Shown here: piece by piece, positions 15,992 through 24,169 of the stretch
How positions within the stretch are numbered: the stretch's first letter is position 1
Layout: every line of letters begins with the position of its first letter
Source of the DNA: Acetobacterium sp. KB-1
Lineage (GTDB): Bacteria; Bacillota; Clostridia; Eubacteriales; Eubacteriaceae
Length of the DNA: 64,000 nucleotides
NCBI RefSeq assembly: GCF_003260995.1
Contig: NZ_CP030040.1
Coordinates: forward strand, 2,775,176 to 2,839,175
Reading direction: 5' to 3'
Made by a program: the position numbers and the translations under genes
Notes under the pieces: generated by a model
The model's input: only the letters and a program-made list of their open reading frames with translations
Database searches by the model: none
Told to the model about the DNA's origin: nothing

Positions 15992-17098
15992 TTATTTGGC
16001 ATAAGCCATGACATCTTCCTGCCAGAGGGTGCCAATGGTTTCGGTTGTGGCAGTCCAGGCTTCCCGGTCTTTTACCATTCTGGCCTTGACATACTGTTCG
16101 TCGGGAATCATTTTAGCGGCGACTTCCTGCGGCAGAACAACGTCGCTGCGGATCGGTTTGGCAAAACCTTTAGCCAGGTTAATCTGGCCCTCGTCGCTTA
16201 AAATATATTCTCTGGCCAACGCCGCCGCATGAGGACGCTTGGAATAGGCGTTAATCACGGTAGCATAGCCACTTTGAATCGAACCGTCAACCGGGACATT
16301 TAACGCAAAGGCGGCATTGGGATTGTTGGTTAAAAACTGCTCCCGGTAACCCAGGGCGTTATAATCCCATAAAATAGCCACGGCCACCTCACCTTTTTCG
16401 AGGCGGGATAAAGACAACTCGCCCTTGTCCAGTCGACCCTGTTCAGCCAGCTTTTTAAAGAAATCCAGTCCGGGCTTAATATTGCTCTCAGATCCGCCAT
16501 TGGCAATCGCTGCGGCCAGCACGGCGTTTTGGGCCTGGGAGGCTTTGGTGACGTCCCCGACGGCGACAACATAATCCCCAGTCATAAGATCAGCAAAAGA
16601 TTTCGGCGGGTTTGGAACCAGGGCGGTATTGGTAATAAAGGCAATGGTGCCGTAATAACCAATAATCCAGTCGCCGTCATCATCCTTGGCCCAATCAGGA
16701 ATACTGTCCCAATAGCTGGTTTTATAGGCCTGCGTGAGCCCTTTTTCTTCGGCAACGGGACCAAAGGATTGACCAACATCACCGATATCTTTGGTGGCAT
16801 TATTTTTTTCGGATTCAAAAACGGCCAGCTCTTCCGCCGAGGACATATCCGTATCGGAATGCTCCAGCCCGTAAGTCGTTTTCAACTCTGACCAGGTTTC
16901 ACCCCAGTTGGCCCAGGTATCGGGCATGCCGACGGAATCGACCCGGCCTTCGGTCTTGGCAGCGGTCACAATTTCGTCCAGACTTAAGCTGTTTAGATCC
17001 ACTTTCTCGGCACCAGCACTCTGGGTACAGCCGGATAATAAGCTAACACCTAAAATAAAAGCCACGGCCACACTTATACTTCGTCTTTTCATCATCAC
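15992..17098 (-). CDS. ABC transporter substrate-binding lipoprotein
   Basis: The 368-residue product has a lipoprotein signal (LLSGC lipobox, Cys24) followed by an extracellular solute-binding protein fold of the iron/polyamine/2-aminoethylphosphonate group. It heads the operon with the phosphodiesterase, two permeases and ATPase. It delivers the substrate to the permeases at the outer face of the membrane. An upstream region with repeated TTAAC-type hexamers suggests control by phosphate limitation, in line with an organophosphate or phosphonate ligand. This ligand assignment is inferred from context, not from binding residues. Confidence 0.85.
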   Translation of the reverse strand: MMMKRRSISVAVAFILGVSLLSGCTQSAGAEKVDLNSLSLDEIVTAAKTEGRVDSVGMPDTWANWGETWSELKTTYGLEHSDTDMSSAEELAVFESEKNNATKDIGDVGQSFGPVAEEKGLTQAYKTSYWDSIPDWAKDDDGDWIIGYYGTIAFITNTALVPNPPKSFADLMTGDYVVAVGDVTKASQAQNAVLAAAIANGGSESNIKPGLDFFKKLAEQGRLDKGELSLSRLEKGEVAVAILWDYNALGYREQFLTNNPNAAFALNVPVDGSIQSGYATVINAYSKRPHAAALAREYILSDEGQINLAKGFAKPIRSDVVLPQEVAAKMIPDEQYVKARMVKDREAWTATTETIGTLWQEDVMAYAK

Positions 17099-17158
17099 TT
17101 TCTCCTTTAATCGGTTTAACTATTTAAAGAGCGGTCTGCTCTAATTTTTAAAGGTTTG

Positions 17159-17188
17159 ATCATATCGTTACACAGCATAACACATCAA
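17159..17188 (-). promoter_or_regulatory. Putative promoter of the uptake operon
   Basis: On the reverse strand TTGATG (17183-17188) and TATGAT (17159-17164) have an 18-bp spacer, about 60 bases upstream of the binding-protein start. The weak -35 box fits a promoter that needs an activator bound upstream. Confidence 0.5.
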
Positions 17189-17204
17189 TGAGCCTGGGTA
17201 ATTG

Positions 17205-17275
17205 TTAAAAAGGTTAAAAAAGGGTTAAAATTTGGAGAAAAGGGCACTTAACACAAATTTAACCAATTCTTAACT
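17205..17275 (+). promoter_or_regulatory. PHO-box-like direct hexamer repeats
   Basis: TTAACA (17248), TTAACC (17259) and TTAACT (17270) occur with an exact 11-bp period. Three TTAAAA hexamers at 17205, 17214 and 17225 extend the series. Tandem TTAACA-like hexamers spaced by about 5 bp are the binding pattern of the response regulator PhoP in Bacillus. They lie between two divergent promoters and could serve either or both. Confidence 0.55.
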
Positions 17276-17369
17276 CAAAAATTACCGGGAATGCCTTTTA
17301 AAGAGGGTTATGATCCGGGTACAATCTAAGATGAATAAATAATTTAGAATGATCGATAAACACTCTCTG

Positions 17370-17480
17370 ATTGATAATATTCTGATTGCCCCCCTGTACA
17401 ATCGAAATATTATGGTCAGAAGCGGGTTATTCTTTATTCACAGTCGGAGAGTTGCTTATTAATGAGCGACTCTTTGTTTT
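17370..17480 (+). promoter_or_regulatory. Structured leader with intrinsic terminator (attenuator candidate)
   Basis: In the leader of the CheX-fusion gene, AATATT-ct-GATTG (17376-17388) can pair with CAATC-ga-AATATT (17399-17411). A terminator hairpin follows: AGAGTTGCT (17448-17456) pairs with AGCGACTCT (17465-17473), then TTGTTTT. A folded domain ahead of a terminator 50 bases before a gene is the layout of a transcription attenuator. It matches no riboswitch class that I recognise. Confidence 0.5.
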
Positions 17481-17529
17481 AGTACGCAGACTGTTGATAC
17501 TATTTAAATCGTTATTGAAAGGAATTTTT

Positions 17530-18438
17530 ATGTTTAATCAGTATTTTGGCAATTATCTTCTGGAGAAAAATTTAATCAAACCAGAAGAACTCAGAATGGT
17601 TTTAGCACAACAGCAATCAGTCAAGGTGAAATTAGGTGTTCTGGCGATTGATGCTGGTTATATGAATGCAGAGCAAGTTGATAAAATCCATAAGCTTCAG
17701 GCAGCAAAGGATAAAAGATTTGGCGAATTAGCCATTGAGGAAGGGTACCTTATTGAAAATCAGGTGGTCGAACTGCTAAACGCCCAAAAAAAATCAAATA
17801 GTTTATTGGGACAGCTTCTTATTGAGAAGGGCATCTTTTCCCTGGGGCAATATGAAGACGCGATGCTTCAATACAAAGCAGATTCTAAGCTGACTGGCGA
17901 TGAGATCCAGGTGCTTAAAAACAATGACATCACGAAAATTGCAGAAATATTTCTAAAAAATTTATCAGGGGATGATGATCGAATACTTCGTGACTATTTT
18001 GAACTTTTCCTTAGAAATATTGTCCGCTTTATCGATGATGAAATCCGGATGGAAGCCGCAGTTACCGTGGATTCCTATGCCTATGATTATCTGGTTACTC
18101 AGGGAACTGAAGGCGAGTATAATTTCTTTAGCGGTTTTGCAGCTTCGGAAACAGTGCTGGCACAGTTTGCTGGTATTTATGCAGAAGAAGAGATTAGTGG
18201 GATGAACGAACTGGCGATCGATGCGTTGGGCGAATTTATGAACTGTCATAATGGGTTATTCTTATCTCAACTGGCCCATCGAGGGATTGAGCTGGATCTG
18301 CTGGTCACAGAAGTAAAAAAAGCTGGTGAGGTAAAACCAACAGGAGCACTGTACGTGATTCCCTGTTATTTAAGCTTTGGAAAAATCGATTTTCTGTATG
18401 CGGCTACCAGCCCAAATTTTGTTCTAAAAAACTGTTAG
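17530..18438 (+). CDS. Four-repeat MshEN-like domain fused to a CheX-like domain
   Basis: The 302-residue protein starts at ATG 17530 with GAAAGGAA upstream. Residues 6-115 hold four units of a repeat with an exact 29-residue period (FG at 6, LG at 35, FG at 64, LG at 93), each followed by a G/N-containing turn and a helix ending in Q. This resembles the motif pair of MshEN (type II secretion ATPase N-terminal) domains, some of which bind cyclic di-GMP. After a linker, the C-terminal half is CheX/CheC-like, with the ExxN phosphatase signature in GEFMNCHNG. CheY and a CheA-like kinase follow. A ligand-gated CheY phosphatase is the likely role; this is inference. Confidence 0.75.
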   Translation: MFNQYFGNYLLEKNLIKPEELRMVLAQQQSVKVKLGVLAIDAGYMNAEQVDKIHKLQAAKDKRFGELAIEEGYLIENQVVELLNAQKKSNSLLGQLLIEKGIFSLGQYEDAMLQYKADSKLTGDEIQVLKNNDITKIAEIFLKNLSGDDDRILRDYFELFLRNIVRFIDDEIRMEAAVTVDSYAYDYLVTQGTEGEYNFFSGFAASETVLAQFAGIYAEEEISGMNELAIDALGEFMNCHNGLFLSQLAHRGIELDLLVTEVKKAGEVKPTGALYVIPCYLSFGKIDFLYAATSPNFVLKNC

Positions 18439-18481
18439 TAACACCCTAGGATTTTAAAATAAGTAAGAGGAGGCGTTTCTT

Positions 18482-18841
18482 ATGGCTAAAATATTGATTG
18501 TGGATGACTCAGCAGTATCCCGAAAAAAACTCAGAAAAATATTGGAAACAGCAAATCACGAAATTATTGGGGAAGCCGGTGATGGCGCGGTGGGTCTTAA
18601 AAAATATCAAGACCTATCCCCTGATCTGGTCACGATGGACATTACCATGCCGGATGTCGATGGCATTACCGTTTTAAAAAATATTATCAAAGTTAATCCG
18701 GCGGCTAAAGTCGTGATGATTACCGCCCTCGGTAAAGGCAGTACGATTCTGGAGGCCCTTAATGCCGGTGCTAAAAATTATATTACCAAACCTTTTGCCA
18801 ATGATCAGGTGATCACGACGATAGCAGAAGCATTAGCTTAA
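18482..18841 (+). CDS. cheY: CheY-like single-domain response regulator
   Basis: This 119-residue protein is a stand-alone receiver domain. Acidic pocket residues Asp8/Asp9, the phosphorylation site Asp53 (VTMDITMPD), the conserved Thr/Ser after ALG and Lys in ITKPFAN are all present. It has a strong ribosome site (GAGGAGG) and lies between the CheX-fusion gene and the HPt kinase gene, which suggests a local circuit: phosphorylation by the kinase, dephosphorylation by the CheX fusion. Output could be motility or another process. The gene symbol reflects family only. Confidence 0.88.
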   Translation: MAKILIVDDSAVSRKKLRKILETANHEIIGEAGDGAVGLKKYQDLSPDLVTMDITMPDVDGITVLKNIIKVNPAAKVVMITALGKGSTILEALNAGAKNYITKPFANDQVITTIAEALA

Positions 18842-18875
18842 TTTTTAGCTTGATTTTGGAAGGACGAGAGATCTA

Positions 18876-20816
18876 ATGATTGAAACGATTGCTAAACTGG
18901 CGCAGGCGGTTCCAACCTTTTCGGCGATGGAGAGGGGAAACACGATTCATCATTACTTTGAACAAAACAAAGAAGCGGAAGGCGTTGTTATTGTCAATGA
19001 CGAACAACCAATCGGTATTTTGATGCGGAACGATTTCTACCAGAAAATAGGCAGCCAATTTGGCTATGCCTTGTATATGGACCGCGATGTGACCCTACTG
19101 ATGAAATCAGATCTGACCTGTGTGGATAAAAGCTGTGATATGGCTAAGCTTGGTTTTATTGCCATGAGCAGAAACCAGGACAGTATTTATGATTTTATCG
19201 TGATTCTCGATAATAAAAATTATGCCGGGGTTGTTAATATCAGAGAGTTTCTAATTGAAATGTCTAAAACCAAGGAACGAGAAATCAAACTTTTAAGTGC
19301 TCAGCAGCGGATCTTAAAGCAAACCCATGAAACCGAGAAACGGCATCGCATTGAGATTGAGCAAAAAAATGCCGCCATCAAGAATCTTTTGGATCATGCC
19401 GGACAAGGGTTTCTTTTCTTTGGCAATGACCTGCTTATTTCTGAAGAATACAGCCGGGAATGTGATAGTATTTTTGGCGTTTCAATCGGTCGGCAACCTT
19501 TTTTAGAAGTGCTTAAACGTTATGTTGACACCGACGGTATCAGGATGATGCAAAATGTTTTTGAAAATGTCTTTCTCAGTGGTGATGCAACACAAAATAA
19601 GGTTTACCTGTCGATCCTACCGCCGGAATTAAAAATTCATGAGCGGTATATTCACACGGAGTATAAAATTATTCCCCACGAGACGGGGAAATCAATTATG
19701 ATGATTCTGACGGATGTGACGCAAAAAAAAGCCTTGGAGCTAAAAACGATAGAAGAAAAAAATAATATTAAGCTGATTGTCCGGGCCATCAGCAGTAAAA
19801 GCGAAATTACTCAGTCCATCGAGGAATTGCAGAGCTTTATAAAAAAAGATGTCTTGCCGCTATTGGATAACAAGCAGAGCCCCCAATTAATTTTGCAGTA
19901 TGTCTTTCGGATTGTTCATACCATGAAGGGTGATTTTGCTCTGAATGGCCTTTTTCACACCTCCCAAGGTTTACATCGGTTGGAAGACGCTTTAAGTGAG
20001 ATGCAAAACCGGATAAAAACCATTACTAACGATGAAATCCGGAAATTTATTGAGCAGATTGACTGCGATCAACTGTTAGAAAAAGATAGCGAAATTATTA
20101 CTGAGGCGCTGGGAGCCCAGTATTTTGAAAATGAAGATCGCGTGACGGTCAGTCGGCAGCGGGTTGCCGAAATCGAAAATAAAATTGTGGCGGTGTTCCA
20201 AAAAGAAGAGCAAACTGAGATTATTAAGCTATTTCACAGTCTTTTCTTCATTAATGTAAAAGACCTGATTAGGGATTATAATGATTATGTAAAGACGCTG
20301 GCGGATCGTTTTGGCAAAGATATTGATGATATCATCATTAGTGGGGATGATGTGTTTATTGACAGAGATCGCTATGCTTCTTTTATGAAATCGCTGGTTC
20401 ATGTGTTTCGTAATATGGCTGACCATGGCATTGAAGACCCGGATGAGCGCGAGGGCGCGGGAAAATCGGAATGCGGGGAAATTACCTGTGAGCTTAAAAA
20501 TGAAGGCGACCACTTTTTAATCTCTCTGGCGGATGACGGCAAGGGCATTGATCTGGAGATTATCCAGAAAAAAGCACTGGAAAAGCAAATTTATTCAGCT
20601 GAAGAGTTTGCAACACTCACCCGGGAACAAAGACTGGCAACGATTTTTCTGGACGACTTTTCAACCAAAAACACCGTCGATTTGTATTCCGGCAGAGGTG
20701 TGGGTCTGGCCGCAGTCAATGCCGAAATCAGCGCGATCGGTGGCGAAATAGCAATCGACTCGGAGCTCGGTAAGTATACCCGTTTCACCTTTGTTGTGCC
20801 ATATGAGAAACAGTAA
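18876..20816 (+). CDS. CheA-like histidine kinase with CBS-like, PAS-like and HPt domains
   Basis: The 646-residue protein seems soluble. Residues 1-130 resemble a CBS-type pair as found in front of EAL or GGDEF proteins. A coiled-coil (about 131-170) and a PAS-like segment (about 171-285) follow. An HPt domain holds the phosphorylated His in VHTMKGDF (near 347). The C-terminal ATPase is CheA-like: N box FRNMADHGIEDPDERE (near 507), G1 LADDGKGID (near 552) and GRGVGLAAV (near 607). No CheW-like regulatory domain is present. The DHGIEDP box is specific for HPt-using kinases. It probably phosphorylates the adjacent CheY. Confidence 0.85.
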   Translation: MIETIAKLAQAVPTFSAMERGNTIHHYFEQNKEAEGVVIVNDEQPIGILMRNDFYQKIGSQFGYALYMDRDVTLLMKSDLTCVDKSCDMAKLGFIAMSRNQDSIYDFIVILDNKNYAGVVNIREFLIEMSKTKEREIKLLSAQQRILKQTHETEKRHRIEIEQKNAAIKNLLDHAGQGFLFFGNDLLISEEYSRECDSIFGVSIGRQPFLEVLKRYVDTDGIRMMQNVFENVFLSGDATQNKVYLSILPPELKIHERYIHTEYKIIPHETGKSIMMILTDVTQKKALELKTIEEKNNIKLIVRAISSKSEITQSIEELQSFIKKDVLPLLDNKQSPQLILQYVFRIVHTMKGDFALNGLFHTSQGLHRLEDALSEMQNRIKTITNDEIRKFIEQIDCDQLLEKDSEIITEALGAQYFENEDRVTVSRQRVAEIENKIVAVFQKEEQTEIIKLFHSLFFINVKDLIRDYNDYVKTLADRFGKDIDDIIISGDDVFIDRDRYASFMKSLVHVFRNMADHGIEDPDEREGAGKSECGEITCELKNEGDHFLISLADDGKGIDLEIIQKKALEKQIYSAEEFATLTREQRLATIFLDDFSTKNTVDLYSGRGVGLAAVNAEISAIGGEIAIDSELGKYTRFTFVVPYEKQ

Positions 20817-20906
20817 ATTTCGGACGCAGTAGAAAGATTTTTAGAGCCATAATCAAGAATTAAAACGAGATTCTAGGCACTCCTGCAATAGTTAGGGCAG
20901 TCAATA

Positions 20907-20935
20907 TTGACAGATGCAGCCAACTAATTTATAGT
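20907..20935 (+). promoter_or_regulatory. Sigma-A promoter of the 7TM-GGDEF gene
   Basis: TTGACA (20907-20912), a 17-bp spacer and TATAGT (20930-20935) precede the start at 20983. The arms AACTAA and TTAGTT flank the -10 box and may be an operator. Confidence 0.7.
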
Positions 20936-20982
20936 ATTTAGTTAGATGCACTGTCATTTAGTTATTTCAGTAGGAGAATAGA

Positions 20983-22719
20983 ATGGAAAGCGAACTCAGA
21001 AAGACAGAAAAAAGAAATAAGAGCGTCGTCATATCGGTTGTATTGATCTTTGTTGTGACGGTGCTCTTTTTAGCGAGTGTACACAGTAATGAGGATCTTA
21101 GTGTTATTGGAGAAAATGTGATAATCCTTTCTAAAAACTGGACAGTCGGTTATAACGAAGTGAAGGAGTCGGGCGTCAGTCTGCCGGTCGACCTTGAGGT
21201 TGAACCGGGTGCTACGTATGAGGCCTCAGTAATACTTCCAAAGGTTGCCAATCAGATGAATTATCTGCTGCTTCGATCATCAATGCAGGATATGATTGTT
21301 TATTTAGATGGCGAAGAAATCCATCGCGCGGAAAAACCTGTTGCCCGGGGAATAGCAGTTCCGGCGGCGAGTACCTGGGTGATGTTCAAGCTTCCTTCCG
21401 GTTTTCAGGGAAAAACCTTAAAACTGGTGTTAAAAAGTGGGGTAACTGCTTTTTCAGGTCATATTAATAAGGTCATCCTGGGAGAAGATTCGAGTCTGGT
21501 TTATTATGTGTTTAAGCAGGGGTTCAGCGGTTTTGTCGTTTTTCTGGTGTTATTCATCATGGGGATGATTTCGATTGTTTTTTCTTTTTTCTCAAAGAGT
21601 CTCGCCGACAATCGCTTTTTCTATTTAGGTTTACTAGTTGTATCAACCAGTGTCCTGATTTTATCGGAGGCCAGAATTTTGCAACTATTCACAGGAAATC
21701 GATACATTATCGGAGGGATCAGCTACCTGATGGTGCCGTTGATGGGATGCTTTTTTTCTTTGTATGTGAAAGAAACAATTTTTGTGAAACTACGGGACAA
21801 ACGGGTGATGCAGGTAACGGCGGGGCTGTACCTGGGTCTATTAATTACCGAAATACTCTTACAGGGATGGGGGCTCAGTGAATTTATTGAGATCATGAAC
21901 CTCATGTATTTCGTCATTTTTTTTAATGTCATCGTGTTTGTGCTGCTGATGGTGTCCGAGATTGTTAAAGAAAAAAATCAGAATGCAATACAATTTTTTA
22001 AATATATGAGTGTATTGTTCCTTAGTGTTATGCTTGAAGGGATTGCCTTTTTTACCAACCAATTTGACTATACATCGATTTTTTTAAGAATCGGCAGTCT
22101 TATCTTTTTTGGCTTGCTGTTGCTGGATTCCTATCTTTATTTTAAAAGGAGTCTTCAGAGTCAGAAGGAGCGAGATCTTTATGAAACCCTTGCCTACAAA
22201 GACGTTTTAACCGGTGGGAACAACCGGGCGGCATTTGAACGGGATTTTGAAAAAATCAGAAATAAAGAAGAACCTTTTAGACTGGTACTACTGGATTTAA
22301 ATGAACTGAAATACATCAATGATCACTATGGCCATACCGCTGGGGATGTCGCCATTAAGACCCTTTTTACAATGATGGATGAGGCGTTTAGGCCGGAGGG
22401 GGTGTGCTATCGAATTGGTGGCGATGAATTTGCCATCTTGATCGAAAATACCACCGAAACGGTTGTTAAGCTCAGTTCTCTCCAGCTGAGAAAACAGCTT
22501 AAACGGGCCGCCAGCCATTTTGAGTATCCCCTTGAAGTGGCAATCGGTACGGATGTTTACGAGGCTGAGGCCTGGGCGAATATAACCCGGTTTTATCATC
22601 ATGTGGATCAGAAAATGTATGCGGATAAACTTGAAATAAAGCAAATACGAAAAACAACGCTTGCGTCGAAGGCAAATAAAACAATCGGGTCGGTTCCTTC
22701 GCCGGTCTTGAAGAGGTAG
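20983..22719 (+). CDS. 7TM-DISM sensor diguanylate cyclase
   Basis: This 578-residue protein has an N-terminal membrane helix, an external beta-rich domain (about 40-175, DISM-type carbohydrate-binding-like), about seven membrane segments (about 180-395) and a C-terminal GGDEF domain. The catalytic motif is canonical (RIGGDEFAI, near 476-484), and the substrate-binding region LDLNELKYINDHYGH is intact, so cyclic di-GMP synthesis is expected. No inhibitory RxxD site is obvious. It follows the chemotaxis-like cassette but has its own promoter. The aldehyde dehydrogenase gene starts 9 bases after its stop. Confidence 0.92.
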   Translation: MESELRKTEKRNKSVVISVVLIFVVTVLFLASVHSNEDLSVIGENVIILSKNWTVGYNEVKESGVSLPVDLEVEPGATYEASVILPKVANQMNYLLLRSSMQDMIVYLDGEEIHRAEKPVARGIAVPAASTWVMFKLPSGFQGKTLKLVLKSGVTAFSGHINKVILGEDSSLVYYVFKQGFSGFVVFLVLFIMGMISIVFSFFSKSLADNRFFYLGLLVVSTSVLILSEARILQLFTGNRYIIGGISYLMVPLMGCFFSLYVKETIFVKLRDKRVMQVTAGLYLGLLITEILLQGWGLSEFIEIMNLMYFVIFFNVIVFVLLMVSEIVKEKNQNAIQFFKYMSVLFLSVMLEGIAFFTNQFDYTSIFLRIGSLIFFGLLLLDSYLYFKRSLQSQKERDLYETLAYKDVLTGGNNRAAFERDFEKIRNKEEPFRLVLLDLNELKYINDHYGHTAGDVAIKTLFTMMDEAFRPEGVCYRIGGDEFAILIENTTETVVKLSSLQLRKQLKRAASHFEYPLEVAIGTDVYEAEAWANITRFYHHVDQKMYADKLEIKQIRKTTLASKANKTIGSVPSPVLKR

Positions 22720-22727
22720 GTGATCAA

Positions 22728-24101
22728 ATGGATTCAATAAAAAAAGTAGTCGATGACCAACGAGCATATTTTTTAAGTGGTGAAACAAAAAGTATTGATT
22801 TCAGGAAAAAACAACTTAATATTTTAAAAAAGGCCATTCAAAAGAATGAACTGGCAATCATGGCGGCACTGAAAAAGGACTTAAACAAATCGGCGTTTGA
22901 AGCGTATGCAACCGAGATTGGCATTGTTTTAGAAGAAATCGGATTTATGCTTAAAAATATAAAGCGTTTAGCAAAATCAAAGCGTGTCAAGACGCCGATT
23001 ACGCAGTTCCTGTCAAGTAGTCGCGTTTATCAAGAGCCCTATGGTGTGGTGCTGATTATGTCACCATGGAACTATCCATTTCAACTGACCTTAGTTCCAC
23101 TAGTTGCAGCCATCGCAACCGGCAATTGTGCAATGATAAAGCCCTCAAATTATTCACCCCATACCTCAAAGCTGATTGGCGAGATCATCAGTTCGCATTT
23201 TGATCCCGGCTACATAAGCTTTACAGAAGGCGGGCGAGAGGCAAATGAGTCATTGTTAGAGCAAAAATTTGATTATATATTTTTTACTGGCAGTGTTGCG
23301 GTGGGAAAAACGATTATGGCAAAAGCAGCCGCGCATTTAACCCCGGTAACCTTAGAATTAGGTGGGAAAAGTCCCTGTATTGTCGACAAAACCGCCAATA
23401 TCAATCTGGCTGCCAGACGCATCGCCTGGGGAAAGTATTTAAACGCCGGCCAAACCTGCGTGGCACCGGATTATTTGGTGATTCACGAAAGCATCAAGGA
23501 CGAATTCATTAAGGCGTTGCAAAAAAACATCATCAAGATGTATGGAAAGAATCCGCTTAATAATAATGATTTCCCTAAAATAATAAACAAAAAACATTTT
23601 GACCGATTAACCGGTTTAATTGATGAACAAAATGTCATCATTGGCGGCAAGTCCAATTTGCTCTCGAATCAAATCGAACCCACTGTTTTAGATCCTGTCG
23701 GATGGGAAGATGTCATTATGCAGGAAGAAATCTTTGGACCCGTCTTGCCAATTATTGTCTTTCGCGAACTTAGTGAAGTTGTAAAAAAAGTAAGTCAGCG
23801 GCCAAAACCACTGGCACTGTATTTATTTACAACATCAAAACAAAACGAGAAAATCATCATTGATGGGCTTTCATTTGGCGGCGGCTGTATTAATGATACA
23901 GTTGTACAGGTGGCAAGCTCCTATATGGCCTTTGGCGGTGTAGGAGAAAGTGGTATGGGAAGCTATCATGGTGAAGCGAGTTTTAGGACCCTTTCGCATT
24001 GTAAAGGTGTACTAAAAAAGAGTAACAAGCTTGACATCTGCTTAAGGTATCCACCTTTTAATGATGCTCATCTCAAACGAGTAAAAAAAATAATGAAATA
24101 G
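22728..24101 (+). CDS. Aldehyde dehydrogenase, class 3-like
   Basis: The 457-residue enzyme has the length and plan of ALDH3-type NAD(P)-dependent dehydrogenases. Catalytic Cys244 (NAGQTCVAP), general base Glu210 (LELGGKSP), MSPWNYP with its Asn and the coenzyme-loop TGSVAVGK are present. Such enzymes oxidise medium or long-chain fatty and aromatic aldehydes. It directly follows the GGDEF gene and is probably cotranscribed, though a functional tie is not evident. A basic hydrophobic tail near the C-terminus might touch the membrane. Confidence 0.92.
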   Translation: MDSIKKVVDDQRAYFLSGETKSIDFRKKQLNILKKAIQKNELAIMAALKKDLNKSAFEAYATEIGIVLEEIGFMLKNIKRLAKSKRVKTPITQFLSSSRVYQEPYGVVLIMSPWNYPFQLTLVPLVAAIATGNCAMIKPSNYSPHTSKLIGEIISSHFDPGYISFTEGGREANESLLEQKFDYIFFTGSVAVGKTIMAKAAAHLTPVTLELGGKSPCIVDKTANINLAARRIAWGKYLNAGQTCVAPDYLVIHESIKDEFIKALQKNIIKMYGKNPLNNNDFPKIINKKHFDRLTGLIDEQNVIIGGKSNLLSNQIEPTVLDPVGWEDVIMQEEIFGPVLPIIVFRELSEVVKKVSQRPKPLALYLFTTSKQNEKIIIDGLSFGGGCINDTVVQVASSYMAFGGVGESGMGSYHGEASFRTLSHCKGVLKKSNKLDICLRYPPFNDAHLKRVKKIMK

Positions 24102-24169
24102 GGCTGGTTAGCAAAAGAATACGTGCTGCTGCTGGAATGAGGTGGATTTTGCAAATGTTAGCTCATGTT

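Larger units (their letters stand above)
17099..17529. other. Divergent regulatory region of 431 bp
   Basis: This region separates the minus-strand uptake operon from the plus-strand CheX-fusion operon. It contains a minus-strand promoter (TTGATG 17183-17188, TATGAT 17159-17164, 18-bp spacer), phosphate-box-like hexamers (17205-17275), a plus-strand promoter candidate (TTTAAA 17297-17302, TACAAT 17320-17325), then a structured leader with a terminator before the gene at 17530. Each part is listed separately. Confidence 0.65.
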
